The notes beneath the pieces were generated by a model. That model saw only the letters and a list, made by a program, of their open reading frames with translations. It was not told the DNA's origin and did no database searches. Below, one piece after another: positions 1 through 8,163 of a DNA stretch of 46,471 nucleotides. The stretch's first letter is position 1. Each line of letters begins with the position of its first letter. The stretch comes from CAZKTF01 sp964555565 (lineage in GTDB: Bacteria; Planctomycetota; JAJSAM01; JAKLKS01). A program made the translations under genes and the position numbers. The stretch covers positions 1 to 46,471 of the forward strand of contig CAZKTF010000002.1 in NCBI GenBank assembly GCA_964555565.1, read 5' to 3'.

Positions 1-1
1 C

Positions 2-958
2 GGGGCACCCCCCGGGGCCCCCACCCCGCCCGCGCCGCCGGCCGCGTCCCCCATCGCGGGGTTCATCGCGGTCGCCACGGCCCCCCTGCGGGTGGACGGC
101 GCACCGGCCGCGGTGGGCCAGGCCGTCCACCGGGGGTCCGTCGTCGAGGCCCCTGCCGGCACGCGGGCCTCGCTCGTCCTCGCGGACGGGACCGAGGTGC
201 GGCTCGACCGGCAGGCGTCGGTGGCGCTCCTCGACCGCCGCTCCCTCGAGGTTCGTGCCGGGCGGGTCTGGTCCCGGGTGGTCGCGGGCGACCCCTTCGT
301 CGTCCGCGCCGGCGCCACGCAGGTGACGGTCCTGGGCACCGAACTCTCGATCGACCGCACGCCGCAGCGCACCGAGGTCCAGCTCTTCTCCGGCAAGGCC
401 CGCGTGGAGGCCGCCGGCGCCGTCCGCGACCTCGCGGCGGGACAGGCGACCGTGTTCCAGGACGGGAAGCTCTCCGACGCGCGACGCATCTACTCCGAGG
501 CCATCGCCACCGGCTGGATGCTCGAACTGTACGCCCGGTCCGGCCACCACGAGAGGGACCTCGCCGACCACATGGACCGTCTGCTCGCCGAGATGGGCCG
601 CCGCAAGGCCGTCACCATCGACGAGCAGACCCTCGTCACCGAGCTCGGCGGCACCTGCCGCGTCCCCCTCGCGCGCTTCCTCGTGAGCGAGCCGGCGCAG
701 CTCGAGCTCTCCGCGCGGCGGAAGGCCGCGCGCGTCCTCGAGTCCATCGCCGACGCCTCCGTGGCGGAGCCGCTGGCGAAGGCCCTCCGCGACCCCGACC
801 CCGAGGTGCGCGTCTCCGCCGCCCGGGCCCTCGCCCGGATCTCCGGCGACCGGTTCTGCCCCGACCCCGAGAAGTTCCGCGCCTCGTGCGACGCCACACT
901 CGCAGAGGAAGTGGACGCCTGGGTGAAGGCGGGTACGCCTCCCACCAAAGGGAAGTGA
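2..958 (+). CDS. FecR-domain protein with C-terminal HEAT-like repeat, 5' partial
   Basis: The frame is open to the left edge, so the true start lies outside the window; a GTG at 92 is only an internal candidate. The first visible residues are a Pro/Ala-rich linker, followed by a FecR-type beta domain of about 100 residues (GDPFVVRAGATQVTVLGTEL, then QLFSGKARVEA). FecR domains usually sit in the periplasm after a transmembrane segment, which would be off the left edge. Near the C-terminus the stretch SVAEPLAKALRDPDPEVRVS resembles one HEAT/PBS repeat, so the protein probably combines a FecR module with a helical scaffold. It could be an anti-sigma-like sensor or a structural FecR protein; no sigma factor is visible. 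The TGA stop is followed within 10 nt by a palindromic repeat. Confidence 0.75.
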   Translation, partial: GAPPGAPTPPAPPAASPIAGFIAVATAPLRVDGAPAAVGQAVHRGSVVEAPAGTRASLVLADGTEVRLDRQASVALLDRRSLEVRAGRVWSRVVAGDPFVVRAGATQVTVLGTELSIDRTPQRTEVQLFSGKARVEAAGAVRDLAAGQATVFQDGKLSDARRIYSEAIATGWMLELYARSGHHERDLADHMDRLLAEMGRRKAVTIDEQTLVTELGGTCRVPLARFLVSEPAQLELSARRKAARVLESIADASVAEPLAKALRDPDPEVRVSAARALARISGDRFCPDPEKFRASCDATLAEEVDAWVKAGTPPTKGK

Positions 959-964
959 TCACAC

Positions 965-977
965 GGGGTCAGACCCC
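965..977. repeat. Short palindromic intergenic repeat (GGGGTC-A-GACCCC)
   Basis: A perfect 6-bp inverted repeat around one A lies 6 nt after the stop of the FecR gene, and GTGATCAC (955-962) just upstream is also palindromic. From memory, this core recurs in intergenic DNA of many environmental bacteria and behaves like a REP element; that could not be checked here. It could also serve as a weak transcription terminator, but no T-run follows directly. Confidence 0.5.
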
Positions 978-1083
978 TCGTGCACTTTTCGCCCCGTCGC
1001 AACCACTTGCGACATCCGAACTTCGACAACCCGCAATCAGCCCCGTTTGCAAATCCGGCCCGCGCCGCCCGGCCACTCCCCCC

Positions 1084-1371
1084 CTACGCCGTCCACCGCC
1101 CCCCGTCGCCGCGGAGCCATACCTCCGTCGCCCCCTCGCCGCCGTCCCGAGGCTTGGCGAACTGCAGCGCCGCCACCGCCGGGTGGTCCTCCAGCTCCGC
1201 CCAGACCAGCAGCCGCAGCACCCCCGTCCCCTTCCCGTGCACCACGCGCAGCCGCCGCCCTCCGTCCCGCCGGCACCCCTCGAAGGCGTCCCGGAGCCGC
1301 AGCCGCGCCGCCTCCCGGTCCATCCCGTGGAGGTCCACCACCCGCTCCCCCCCGCCCCGCCCGCGGCCCAT
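1084..1371 (-). CDS. Stand-alone Smr domain protein
   Basis: This 95-residue protein is essentially one Smr domain, as found at the C-terminus of MutS2 and in small free-standing proteins, where it nicks or binds branched DNA or cleaves RNA. The two hallmark motifs are present: VVDLHGM near residue 11 (the DLHG motif) and RVVHGKGTGVLR around residues 42-53 (the HGKG motif). There is no MutS2 ATPase portion. The gene is convergent with the FecR gene and its start lies 46 nt from tRNA-Val on the opposite strand. The family call is firm; the substrate is unknown. Confidence 0.82.
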   Translation of the reverse strand: MGRGRGGGERVVDLHGMDREAARLRLRDAFEGCRRDGGRRLRVVHGKGTGVLRLLVWAELEDHPAVAALQFAKPRDGGEGATEVWLRGDGGRWTA

Positions 1372-1416
1372 GCCGTTCCCCCCCTGCCCGCGCCCCCGGT
1401 AGGATGCCCCGCCCGG

Positions 1417-1488
1417 GGGCGATTAGCTCAGCGGTAGAGCCCGACCCTTACAAGGTCCAAGTCGGAGGTTCGAATCCTCCATCGCCCA
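1417..1488 (+). tRNA. tRNA-Val(TAC)
   Basis: A full cloverleaf folds by eye. Acceptor GGGCGAT pairs with ATCGCCC, the D arm is GCTC/GAGC, the anticodon loop CTTACAA gives anticodon TAC at 1449-1451, and the T arm is GGAGG-TTCGAAT-CCTCC. The outermost anticodon-stem pair is a C-C mismatch. CCA is not encoded: the bases after the acceptor stem are A, C, C, G. Confidence 0.93.
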
Positions 1489-1575
1489 CCGGGGCCCGCG
1501 CGCGGGCATGATACGGCCACGCCCCGGGGCCGGGCGCCCCGCGGGCGGCCGTTCCCCCTCTGGTAGTCTCGCGCG

Positions 1576-2805
1576 GTGGTCGTGGAAGGGATCCGGCACC
1601 TCGCGCGCACCGCCCGCGGCTTCTCCCCCGACACCCGGCGGTTCCTCGCGGGGATGTTCCTCATGGGGCTCGGCCACGGCGCGTTCATGGTGCACATGAA
1701 CCTCTACCTGAGCGCGCTCGGCATGGGGGAGGCCGCCATCGGACGCGTGATGTCGGCCGCGAGCGTCGGCATCGTCGCGGCCTCCCTCCCCGCCGCCGTC
1801 TGGGCGGAGCGCCTCCCCGCCGGCAGGATCTTCCTCCTCGCCGCGGCGGGGTTCTCCGGCTCCTCCCTCCTCATGGTCCTCTTCCCCCACCCGTGGGTCC
1901 TCCTCGGCCTCTCGTTCTTCTCCGGCGCGCTCTTCTCCGTCCACCTCGTCGCCGAGGGCCCCTTCTTCATGCGGAGCGAGGGCATCGAGCACCGCACCGA
2001 GCTGTTCGGGATCGCCGCGGCCCTCGAGACCCTGGCCTTCACGCTGGCCGCGCTGGGCGCGGGGCTGCTGGCGCGCGCGCTCGCGCGGGCCACCGGCTCC
2101 GAGGCCCTGGGGCTCCGCACGGCCCTCTCCGCCACCTCGCTCCTGAGCCTCCTGGCGCTCATCCCCTACTCCCGCATCCGCGCCCCCCCCCTCGCCGCCG
2201 CGCCGAGGCCCTGGCGCGCCTACGTCTTCACCCGCGACATGGGCCTCATCCTCAGGCTCGCCCTCCCCGCCTTCATCGTGGGATGCGGCGCCGGCCTCAC
2301 CATCCCCTTCCTCAACCTCTACTTCCGCGACCGCTTCCACCAGGACCCCGGGGCCATCGGCCTGTACTACGGCGTCGCCCAGGTCCTGACCATGGGAGGG
2401 TTCCTCCTCGGCCCCCTTCTCGCCCGCCGCTTCAGCCACGTCCACGCGGTCGTCGCCACCGAGCTGCTCTCGATCCCGTTCTTCCTGCTGCTCGCCCTCA
2501 CCGACCACCTCGGCGTCGCGCTCGCGGCCTTCTGGATGCGCGGCGCGCTCATGAACATGAACCAGCCCGTCTCCATGGCCTTCGCCATGGAGATCGTCCC
2601 CGCCCACCAGCAGGCCGTGGCGAACAGCGTGAGGACCTTCGCCTGGAACTCCGCCTGGATGGTCAGCACCGTGGCCGGCGGCTGGATCATCGAGCGCCAC
2701 GGCTACGCCCCGGGGATGTTCGTCACCATGGGCCTCTACCTGCTCGCCGCGTCCCTGTTCTGGACCTTCTTCCGCGGCCGCGTCGTCGCCCCCCCGCCCC
2801 GCTGA
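1576..2805 (+). CDS. Major facilitator superfamily transporter
   Basis: This 409-residue protein is almost entirely hydrophobic segments separated by short charged loops, consistent with 12 membrane helices in two halves. Length and organisation fit the MFS: a helix-1 segment FLAGMFLMGLGHGAFMVHMN, an Arg-bearing loop after helix 2 (VWAERLPAG), and a longer central loop near residues 195-215 before the second half. The substrate cannot be told from sequence. The GTG at 1576 is the first plausible start, 88 nt after the tRNA-Val gene; a later ATG near 1654 would cost part of helix 1. No operon partner is evident. Confidence 0.85.
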   Translation: MVVEGIRHLARTARGFSPDTRRFLAGMFLMGLGHGAFMVHMNLYLSALGMGEAAIGRVMSAASVGIVAASLPAAVWAERLPAGRIFLLAAAGFSGSSLLMVLFPHPWVLLGLSFFSGALFSVHLVAEGPFFMRSEGIEHRTELFGIAAALETLAFTLAALGAGLLARALARATGSEALGLRTALSATSLLSLLALIPYSRIRAPPLAAAPRPWRAYVFTRDMGLILRLALPAFIVGCGAGLTIPFLNLYFRDRFHQDPGAIGLYYGVAQVLTMGGFLLGPLLARRFSHVHAVVATELLSIPFFLLLALTDHLGVALAAFWMRGALMNMNQPVSMAFAMEIVPAHQQAVANSVRTFAWNSAWMVSTVAGGWIIERHGYAPGMFVTMGLYLLAASLFWTFFRGRVVAPPPR

Positions 2806-2961
2806 CCCCGCGACGAGGGGCACCCCCCGGGCCCCGGGGAAAAGTGGCCGCCGCCCCCCGCCGGGGCTACGCTGCACGGACTCCCCCCGGGTCCTCCCGG
2901 AGGGACCGTGCGAGCGGGGCTCGACAGCGACCCGACCCGTCCGCCCGGCGCCGACTCCGGC

Positions 2962-3038
<77 letters not shown>

Positions 3039-3125
3039 CACTCCCGAGCCTGAACTGGGCTCCCCGTCTGGATTTGGAGCCGATCGGGCCCCTCGCGCCG
3101 ATGCCGAACTAGACCGAGCGAAACG

Positions 3126-4729
3126 GACACTGTAGCAAGCCCGTCGGGAGCGGGGCAGGGTTGAGGGTCATGCGACCGATGTACCTCCGAGGGGGGCCAG
3201 AGGCATCCCCGAGGAGGCAGCGATGGTGCGGCCAGGGGAGTACCTTCCGGATCCCACCGAGGGGATCACGGACCCCGCGGATCTTCCCAAGCCGCTCCTC
3301 GTGCAGCAGTCGCGGGACTTCCGTCGTCGGCGCTGTCCGCGGTGTCGGCGGCCTTGCTACCGGGACAGCCGGGGGCGGCGGCGGCTGCACGACCTGGGGG
3401 ATGTGCGCAGCGGCCGGCCCCGGGAGCTGGAGATCGTGTACTCCAAGCACCGATGCGAGAGGTGCAAGACGTACTTCTCGGCCGACCTCTCGAAGCTGGC
3501 CCCGCCGTGGGGGCGCTACACGACGCGGGTGATGGCGTTGGCCGTGCGTGTGGTGGTGGAGGACGGACTTCCCTATCGAGCGGCGTCGTGGCACCTGTGG
3601 CGGGACCACCGGGTCTTCGTGCCATGGGCCACGGTGCAGAACTGGGTGGAGGCGGCGGGGGAAAAAAGGCGCGGCGTGCGTCGAGGCTGAGTACCTGGAC
3701 TGGGCGCTGGAGGGCTTCTCGGGGTACATCGCGGCCGACGAGCTCTACGACGGTCCTTTCTGCGTGCTGTCGGTCGTGGACAACCGCAACTTCCGGCGCC
3801 TGATGTACGAGGTGCTCGACCACGATCCCCGGGAGGAGGACATTGAGCAGTTTCTCCTCCGCCTCAAGACGGCCTTGGCGTGCCGGGGGCTGCGGGTGCG
3901 GGGGGCTACGACGGACGGCTCCCCGCTGTACCCCGGGCCGCTCGCGCGGGTCTTCGGCACGGTGCCTCACCAGGTCTGCCGGTTCCACGTCATCGCGGAC
4001 CTGACCAGGGCGGTGCTGCGGGCGGTTGCCAAGGTCCGCAAGGCCTTGGCGGCTCGGATGCCCCGGCTCCCGGTGGGGAGGCCCGCGGCGGGAGAGGCGC
4101 GGCGGGTGGCAGCGCGTAAGAGGAGATTGCGGGAGAAGGTCCAGAACCTCTTCGAGCACCGCCACCTCTTCGTGCGTCGCGAACTCACCCAGGCGCGGCG
4201 ACGGACCCTGATGCGGATCACTCGGGGGATGCCGGAACTCCGCACCCTGCGCCAGGTGATGGAGGAGGTGTACCGGCTCTTCGACCGACGGTGCCGGGCG
4301 CAGACGGCCCTGGCCAAGCTGCGCAAGCTCCGCGGTCGGGTCCGTCGTTTCCGCAAGGTGGGCAAGACCCTCCAGACGCTCTTCCACCGCAACATGGAGA
4401 AGGCGCTGGTCTTCCTGGACGACTCCCTGCTGCCCGGCACGTCGAACGCCGTCGAGCGCGGGAACCGTCGCCACCGCAAGATGCAGAAGACGGTCTACAG
4501 CGTCCGGACCCGGCGGAACCTCGTGGGCCGACTCGCCCTCGACATGCAGCGGGACCAGCACCGCGATGGCCGCGACCAGGCCCTCGACACTCTCCACGAA
4601 GTCCGGACCCCACGCCGCGCGTGGCGCGGGCCGAACCTCAGGCGCGTTGTCCGCCTCCACCACCACCACCGCCGGCTCCCCGAGGCCAGGGCCGGGTAGC
4701 CATGCTCCCGACGGGCTTGCTACAGTGTC
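3126..4729 (+). mobile_element. Insertion sequence, 1604 bp, with perfect 26-bp terminal inverted repeats
   Basis: Positions 3126-3151 are the exact reverse complement of 4704-4729. The outer bases are GACACTGTAGCAAGCCCG and the repeat ends GTCGGGAGC. The element carries one transposase in two overlapping frames. Flanking bases do not show a target duplication (GCGAAACG on the left, AGCAACTA on the right), so one flank may have been rearranged after insertion. The right end abuts a Fic gene that has lost its 5' half, while the left flank is only 87 nt from tRNA-Asp and does not look like Fic sequence. Perfect ends argue for a recent insertion. Confidence 0.9.
3223..4699 (+). CDS. DDE transposase, ISL3-like, expressed by a frame change
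   Basis: The first frame runs 3223-3690 and the second 3548-4699. A switch at the A6 tract (3662-3667, in GGGGGAAAAAAGGC) gives one protein of about 491 residues. The N-terminal part has a zinc ribbon (CPRC ... CERC) followed by a helical DNA-binding region, as in ISL3-type transposases. The C-terminal part has a plausible DDE triad: D in AADELYDG, D in ATTDGSPLYP, and E in GTSNAVERGN. Going from frame 1 to frame 2 needs +1 (or -2) realignment, not the usual -1. Transcriptional slippage on A6, programmed shifting, or a simple inactivating indel are all possible; the intact inverted repeats favour a functional element. ISL3 is a nearest guess rather than a firm family assignment. Confidence 0.8.
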
Positions 4730-5569
4730 AGCAACTACGTCAAGGCCCTTGCCCATGCGCGGACGGAGATTGCCAGGCCGAAGGGTCTGCCCCTGTGCTC
4801 GCGGTTGCTCTGCGAAGCCCATCGACGGCTCATGCACGGTGCCCGAGGGGCCGACAAGCAGCCCGGCGTCGTCCGGACCTCGCAGAACCGGATCGGCGGC
4901 ACACGCCCCGGAAACGCCCGATTCGTCCCCCCGCCTCCGGAGGAGGTCATGCCTGCTCTGGGCGCCCTGGAGCGCTGGCTCCACGGGGATGACCCGCTGC
5001 CTCCCCTCGTCCGGGCAGGCCTGGCGCACGTCCAGTTCGAGACGATCCACCCCTTCCTCGACGGGAACGGCCGCATCGGGCGCCTCCTGATCGCGCTCCT
5101 CATCGAGCATTGGAAGCTCCTCGGCTCCCCGCTCCTCTACCTCAGCGTGGCGTTCAAGCGGCATCACCAGGAGTACTACGACCGGCTCTCCGCGGTGCGG
5201 ACCGGCGGGGACTGGGAGGGGTGGACAAGGTTCTTCCTGGAGTGCGTCAGGGAATCCGCGGACGACGCCGTGGACGCGGCGCGGCGGCTGCACGCCCTCA
5301 TCGGGAGGGACCGCGCCCGGGTGGTCAACCACAAGTCGGCCACCGTCCCGGCGATCCGCCTGTTCGACCTCATGCCCGAGAACCCGATGGTCACCCTGCC
5401 GAGGACCATCGAGCTCCTGGACACCTCGAAGCCGACCGCCGGCAAGGCGATCGACGCTCTCGTCCAGGCCGGAGTCCTGGACGAGACGACGGGCCGGAAG
5501 CGCGACCGGGTCTACGCCTACGGGGCCTATCTGAAGATCCTCCAGGAGGACACCGGCCTCGGTGAGTAG
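4730..5569 (+). pseudogene. Fic/DOC family AMP-transferase, N-terminus missing
   Basis: The Fic core is intact: HPFLDGNGRIGR matches HxFx(D/E)GNGRxxR, and a winged-helix-like C-terminus follows (TVPAIRLFDLMPENPM onward). Reading upstream from the first start-like codon (TTG at 4805), the same frame continues as SNYVKALAHARTEIARPKG, which matches what precedes the core in ~370-residue Fic proteins, right up to the inverted repeat of the insertion sequence at 4729. The Fic_N domain that normally carries the inhibitory helix is therefore gone. Translation from TTG 4805 would give 254 residues with an uncapped catalytic core, so activity is not excluded, but the gene is clearly truncated. Fic proteins transfer AMP or other nucleotide-derived groups onto target proteins. 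Confidence 0.85.
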
Positions 5570-5686
5570 GTGGTCTGCTACTGCTACCGCCACCACCAGG
5601 ACCGAAGCGGGCGCCGGAGTTGGATGCGGTTGCCTGCCGAGGAGGGTGGACGGAACGTGCGTCCGGTCCGGCTGCAACCAGCGCTG

Positions 5687-5778
5687 CAGGAAGTGGCCGG
5701 GGCGGGCTCCCTGTCCCCGGGAGCCTCGACTTGCCCGATGGACAGACCTGCCTGCATCAGGCAAGTAGCCACTTCCTG
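5687..5778. other. Nested inverted repeats able to form a three-way junction
   Basis: An outer perfect 11-bp stem, CAGGAAGTGGC (5687-5697) with GCCACTTCCTG (5768-5778), encloses two hairpins. GGCTCCC/GGGAGCC (5705-5711 and 5719-5725) has a 7-nt loop; CTTGCCCGATG/CATCAGGCAAG (5730-5740 and 5755-5765) has one mismatch. The block lies between the Fic stop and a tRNA-Asp 3' half 13 nt further on. It could be a folded RNA, a terminator complex for the Fic gene, or arm sites of a recombination site. Confidence 0.6.
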
Positions 5779-5791
5779 GCAAAGTCCACTC

Positions 5792-5841
5792 CCGGACTGT
5801 CGATCCTGAGGTCGGGGGTTCGAGTCCCCCCGGCCCCGCCA
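5792..5841 (+). repeat. tRNA-Asp 3'-half fragment (possible attachment site)
   Basis: Fifteen bases, CCGGACTGTCGATCC, match the anticodon arm of tRNA-Asp exactly. Seven differing bases follow, then an exact 16-nt T-arm match, an acceptor 3' strand CGGCCCC and GCCA. There is no 5' half upstream, so it is not a gene. CGGCCCC is the perfect complement of the 5' acceptor strand GGGGCCG of tRNA-Asp copy 1, better than that tRNA's own CGGCCTC. This would fit a displaced original 3' end left by an element that supplied a new one. No integrase gene is present nearby. Confidence 0.75.
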
Positions 5842-6160
5842 CCGCGACCGCCTTCGGCCCCGCGCGTCCCGCCGGCTTCGCGCGCGACTCCCCCCTCCTC
5901 GCTCCTCCCGGGAAGGGGCCTCGCGGGAGCGATGGATCGGGATGCCTTCCCCGGGGACCTCCCTCGTCATCGGCAGCGCGTCGTCGATGGCGGGGGTCCT
6001 CGTCCGGCGGGAGCCCCGTCGGCGGCCCGGGCGATCGCGGCCGTCCCCGGTGTCATCCCGCGCCGCTCGCGACCACCCCGCGGACGATCAGGCGGACGGG
6101 GCCTCCCGTCCACCCGACCCGAGGTCCGCCACGCGCGGCCGCCCGGGGATCCCCGGAGTC
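5842..6160. other. Intergenic, nothing recognised
   Basis: This 319-nt stretch between the tRNA-Asp fragment and the zinc-ribbon gene contains no start with a convincing ribosome-binding site and no recognisable protein on either strand. Reading frames through it are rich in Arg, Pro and Gly, as expected for antisense readings of high-GC DNA. Confidence 0.6.
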
Positions 6161-6445
6161 CTACGACGGCTCCGTCCCCTCGCGGTCGTCCTCGAGGGCG
6201 CGGACGGCGTTCTCCCTCCAGGGGCTGTCGGCGCCCTCGTCGGCGCCCCGGTCCGCGACGGAGGGGACGCCGCCCGGCTTGCCGTCCGTCACCTTCGGGA
6301 GGACGCCGTGGGCGATCTCGGCGTGGCACTCCCCGCAGTGGACGAAGCGGGTCCTCCCCTCGCACTCCGGGCAGGACCACTCCCCCATCCCCTCCCCGCA
6401 GGCCGCGCAGCGGGCGGCCGGCCTTCCGTATGCGGACCTCGTCAT
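6161..6445 (-). CDS. Small zinc-ribbon protein of unknown function
   Basis: This 94-residue protein starts at ATG 6445 with a good ribosome-binding site (GGGAGG, six bases upstream). It carries two cysteine pairs, CAACGEGMGEWSCPEC, then FVHCGECHAEIAHG, enough to bind one or two zinc ions; the C-terminal half is acidic and probably flexible. Similar small zinc-ribbon proteins bind nucleic acid or act as adaptors, but no specific family is recognised. It is divergent from the DUF2325 gene, with 172 nt between the starts, so the two could share a control region. Confidence 0.6.
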   Translation of the reverse strand: MTRSAYGRPAARCAACGEGMGEWSCPECEGRTRFVHCGECHAEIAHGVLPKVTDGKPGGVPSVADRGADEGADSPWRENAVRALEDDREGTEPS

Positions 6446-6617
6446 GGGTCCCTCCCCCACTCCGCCCGGCGTTCTCCCTGCCAGGGCCGGGCGAAGGCGC
6501 GCAAGCATACACCGTCCGCCGCCGGGCGGGATGGCCTTGCCTCCTCCCGGCCGCCCGGGTCCCGGGGCCGGGTCCGGGGAGCGGCCCCGTACACTGGGGG
6601 CGGAAGGAGCCCCCGCG

Positions 6618-7244
6618 ATGAAGGACGGCGAGATCCGCTCGAAGGTCGCGCTGCTGCGGGACCTCGGGTACGGGGGGGACATGGCCCCCGTGGAGGCGGC
6701 CCTCCACGAGGCCGGGCTCTCCAACCCGCGGAAGGCCAACATCCACGCCTCGAAGACGGACGCCGTCCGGAAGGTGATCGAGGAGCGGTTCCTCCTCGTG
6801 TGCGCCCGGGGGGACTGCCGGCAGGAGGCGGCCGCCGCGCAGGACGGGAGGGCCGTGGCGGCGGCCTCGGTGCAGGCCCACTGCGAGTTCTGCGGCGGGT
6901 CGTCCAACGAGCGCGCCGTCAAGCAGATGCTCGAGGCCTGCCGCCGCCGGGGGTGGCGGCGGCTGTGCGTCGTGGGCGGGTCCCCGAACGCCCGCACGGC
7001 GCTGCGGCAGCTCGCCGGCCGGGAGCTGGACCTCAAACTCGTGGACGGGACCGTCGCCCGCAGCCGCGGCCAGGCCGACTCCGACCTCGGGTGGGCCGAC
7101 GTCGTGGTCGTCTGGGGCTCCACCCAGCTCGACCACAAGGTCTCCATCCTCTACAAGGGCCCCAACGTGATCCAGATGGCGCGGCGGAGCGTCAAGGAGC
7201 TGGCGAAGGCAGTCGTCCGCGCGGCGGAGGGGGGAGGGCGGTAG
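6618..7244 (+). CDS. DUF2325 domain protein
   Basis: This 208-residue protein starts at ATG 6618 with AAGGAG nine bases upstream. The C-terminal ~95 residues are a DUF2325 domain: a small alpha/beta fold opening with LCVVGGSPN, continuing through WADVVVVWGSTQLDHKVS and ending in a helical segment. The N-terminal part has a short helical domain and two cysteine pairs (CARGDC, CEFCGG) that could hold zinc. DUF2325 proteins are widespread and have no established function. A second DUF2325 domain is at the end of the large protein encoded at 39513-42170. Confidence 0.75.
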   Translation: MKDGEIRSKVALLRDLGYGGDMAPVEAALHEAGLSNPRKANIHASKTDAVRKVIEERFLLVCARGDCRQEAAAAQDGRAVAAASVQAHCEFCGGSSNERAVKQMLEACRRRGWRRLCVVGGSPNARTALRQLAGRELDLKLVDGTVARSRGQADSDLGWADVVVVWGSTQLDHKVSILYKGPNVIQMARRSVKELAKAVVRAAEGGGR

Positions 7245-7377
7245 CCGCCGCCGCACCCCCTGCGGTCGAAGACCCCGGCGGGATCGATTCGTGTTCCCGC
7301 GGCGGCCCTTCCGGGGGCGATGACGCAGACCACCCCGATGCCACCAGACGATCGCCCAAGTGATCGACGAATGCTGA

Positions 7378-7836
7378 CCGTCGGCTCGTTACGGCCCCGG
7401 CAGGCCCGGGGTGGACGCCATCGTCCGCGCCGTCGCCTCCGGCAGGGGGGTCGGACCCGCGGGCCGGACGGCGGGGCACGCGCTCGGGCTCTCGACGCAG
7501 GTGCCCGCCACCTCCGCCTACGCCGTGGTCGGCGCCCCCCCCACGGGCATCCCCGGTGTGAAGTTCCATTGCCGGAGGAACCTGCGACGCCTCAACCTCC
7601 GGTACCACGAGGTCGCCCTCCTGGAGGTGCTCCGGGACTGGCCGGGATCCGTGGAGGCAGACTGGACGACCCTCGTCGATCGGGTCGCTCGCGACAGGGC
7701 GGACGGCCTCCTGCGCCCCGACCGCCTTCGGGCGGCCGTCGCGGGGGAGCGGATGCCTGCGCTCCGTGAGCGCTTCGCCCGGCTGATGGCGGAGCTGCCC
7801 GGGCCCGCGCCCGCTCCCTCGGCGCGGCGGGCCTGA
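7378..7836 (+). pseudogene. AbiEi-like antitoxin, N-terminally truncated copy
   Basis: From PGRPGVDAIVRA onward the translation follows the intact antitoxin at 37936-38568 closely: GHALGLSTQVPATSAYAVVG, then RYHEVALLEVLRDWP, and both end in APSARRA or APAPRRA. The ~80 residues that carry the winged helix in the intact copy are absent. The frame is closed by a TGA at 7375 just where homology begins, so this is a 5'-truncated copy. A GTG at 7411 could restart it but would lack the DNA-binding part. It lies 3 nt ahead of the decayed toxin copy, in the same arrangement as the intact pair. Confidence 0.85.
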
Positions 7837-7839
7837 CCG

Positions 7840-8063
7840 GTGGCCGGACTCCGCGACGCCCCCGACGACCGCTTCGCCCTGGTCTGGCGGGCCGCGGAAG
7901 CGCTGCGGCTGCCGCCCGAGTTCGTCGAGAGGACTTCCGGATCACCGAACTCCTCCGGAGCGTCGCGCGTCCCGTCGAGAACGCCTTCGTCGTCTTCAAG
8001 GGCGGCACGAGCCTCTCCAAGGGCTTCGCCCTGATCCAGCGGTTCTCGGAGGACGTGGGCCTC
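7840..8063 (+). pseudogene. AbiEii-like nucleotidyltransferase toxin, frameshifted and truncated
   Basis: The first 30 codons match the toxin copy at 38572. After EFVER the frame breaks by loss of one A (GAGAGGACTTC here against GAGAAGGACTAC there). In the next frame homology resumes: FRITELLRSVARPVENAFVV, FKGGTSLSKG and IQRFSEDVG. Matching ends at the SEDV motif, and the rest of the gene is missing. It still shows the family signature GGTSLSK...FSEDV, the nucleotidyltransferase core. It cannot be functional as read. Confidence 0.85.
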
Positions 8064-8163
8064 GGGCTTCCTCCGGGCCAGTTCCTCGCGCCTCGACTTG
8101 CCAGAGGCCACCAGGTTGCCGGCGTCCGGCAAGCAGCGGCTTCCCGGCAGGTCCCCGGTGGAC

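Noticed and set aside
3118..4737. An 8-9 bp target duplication flanking the insertion sequence
   Set aside because: Left GCGAAACG and right AGCAACTA do not match; only scattered bases agree.
5570..5841. Possible intron-containing tRNA-Asp or a tmRNA ending in the tRNA-like fragment
   Set aside because: No 5' acceptor strand GGGGCCG lies upstream in the gap, and no tmRNA-type 5' end or tag peptide frame is seen. It remains a 3' fragment.
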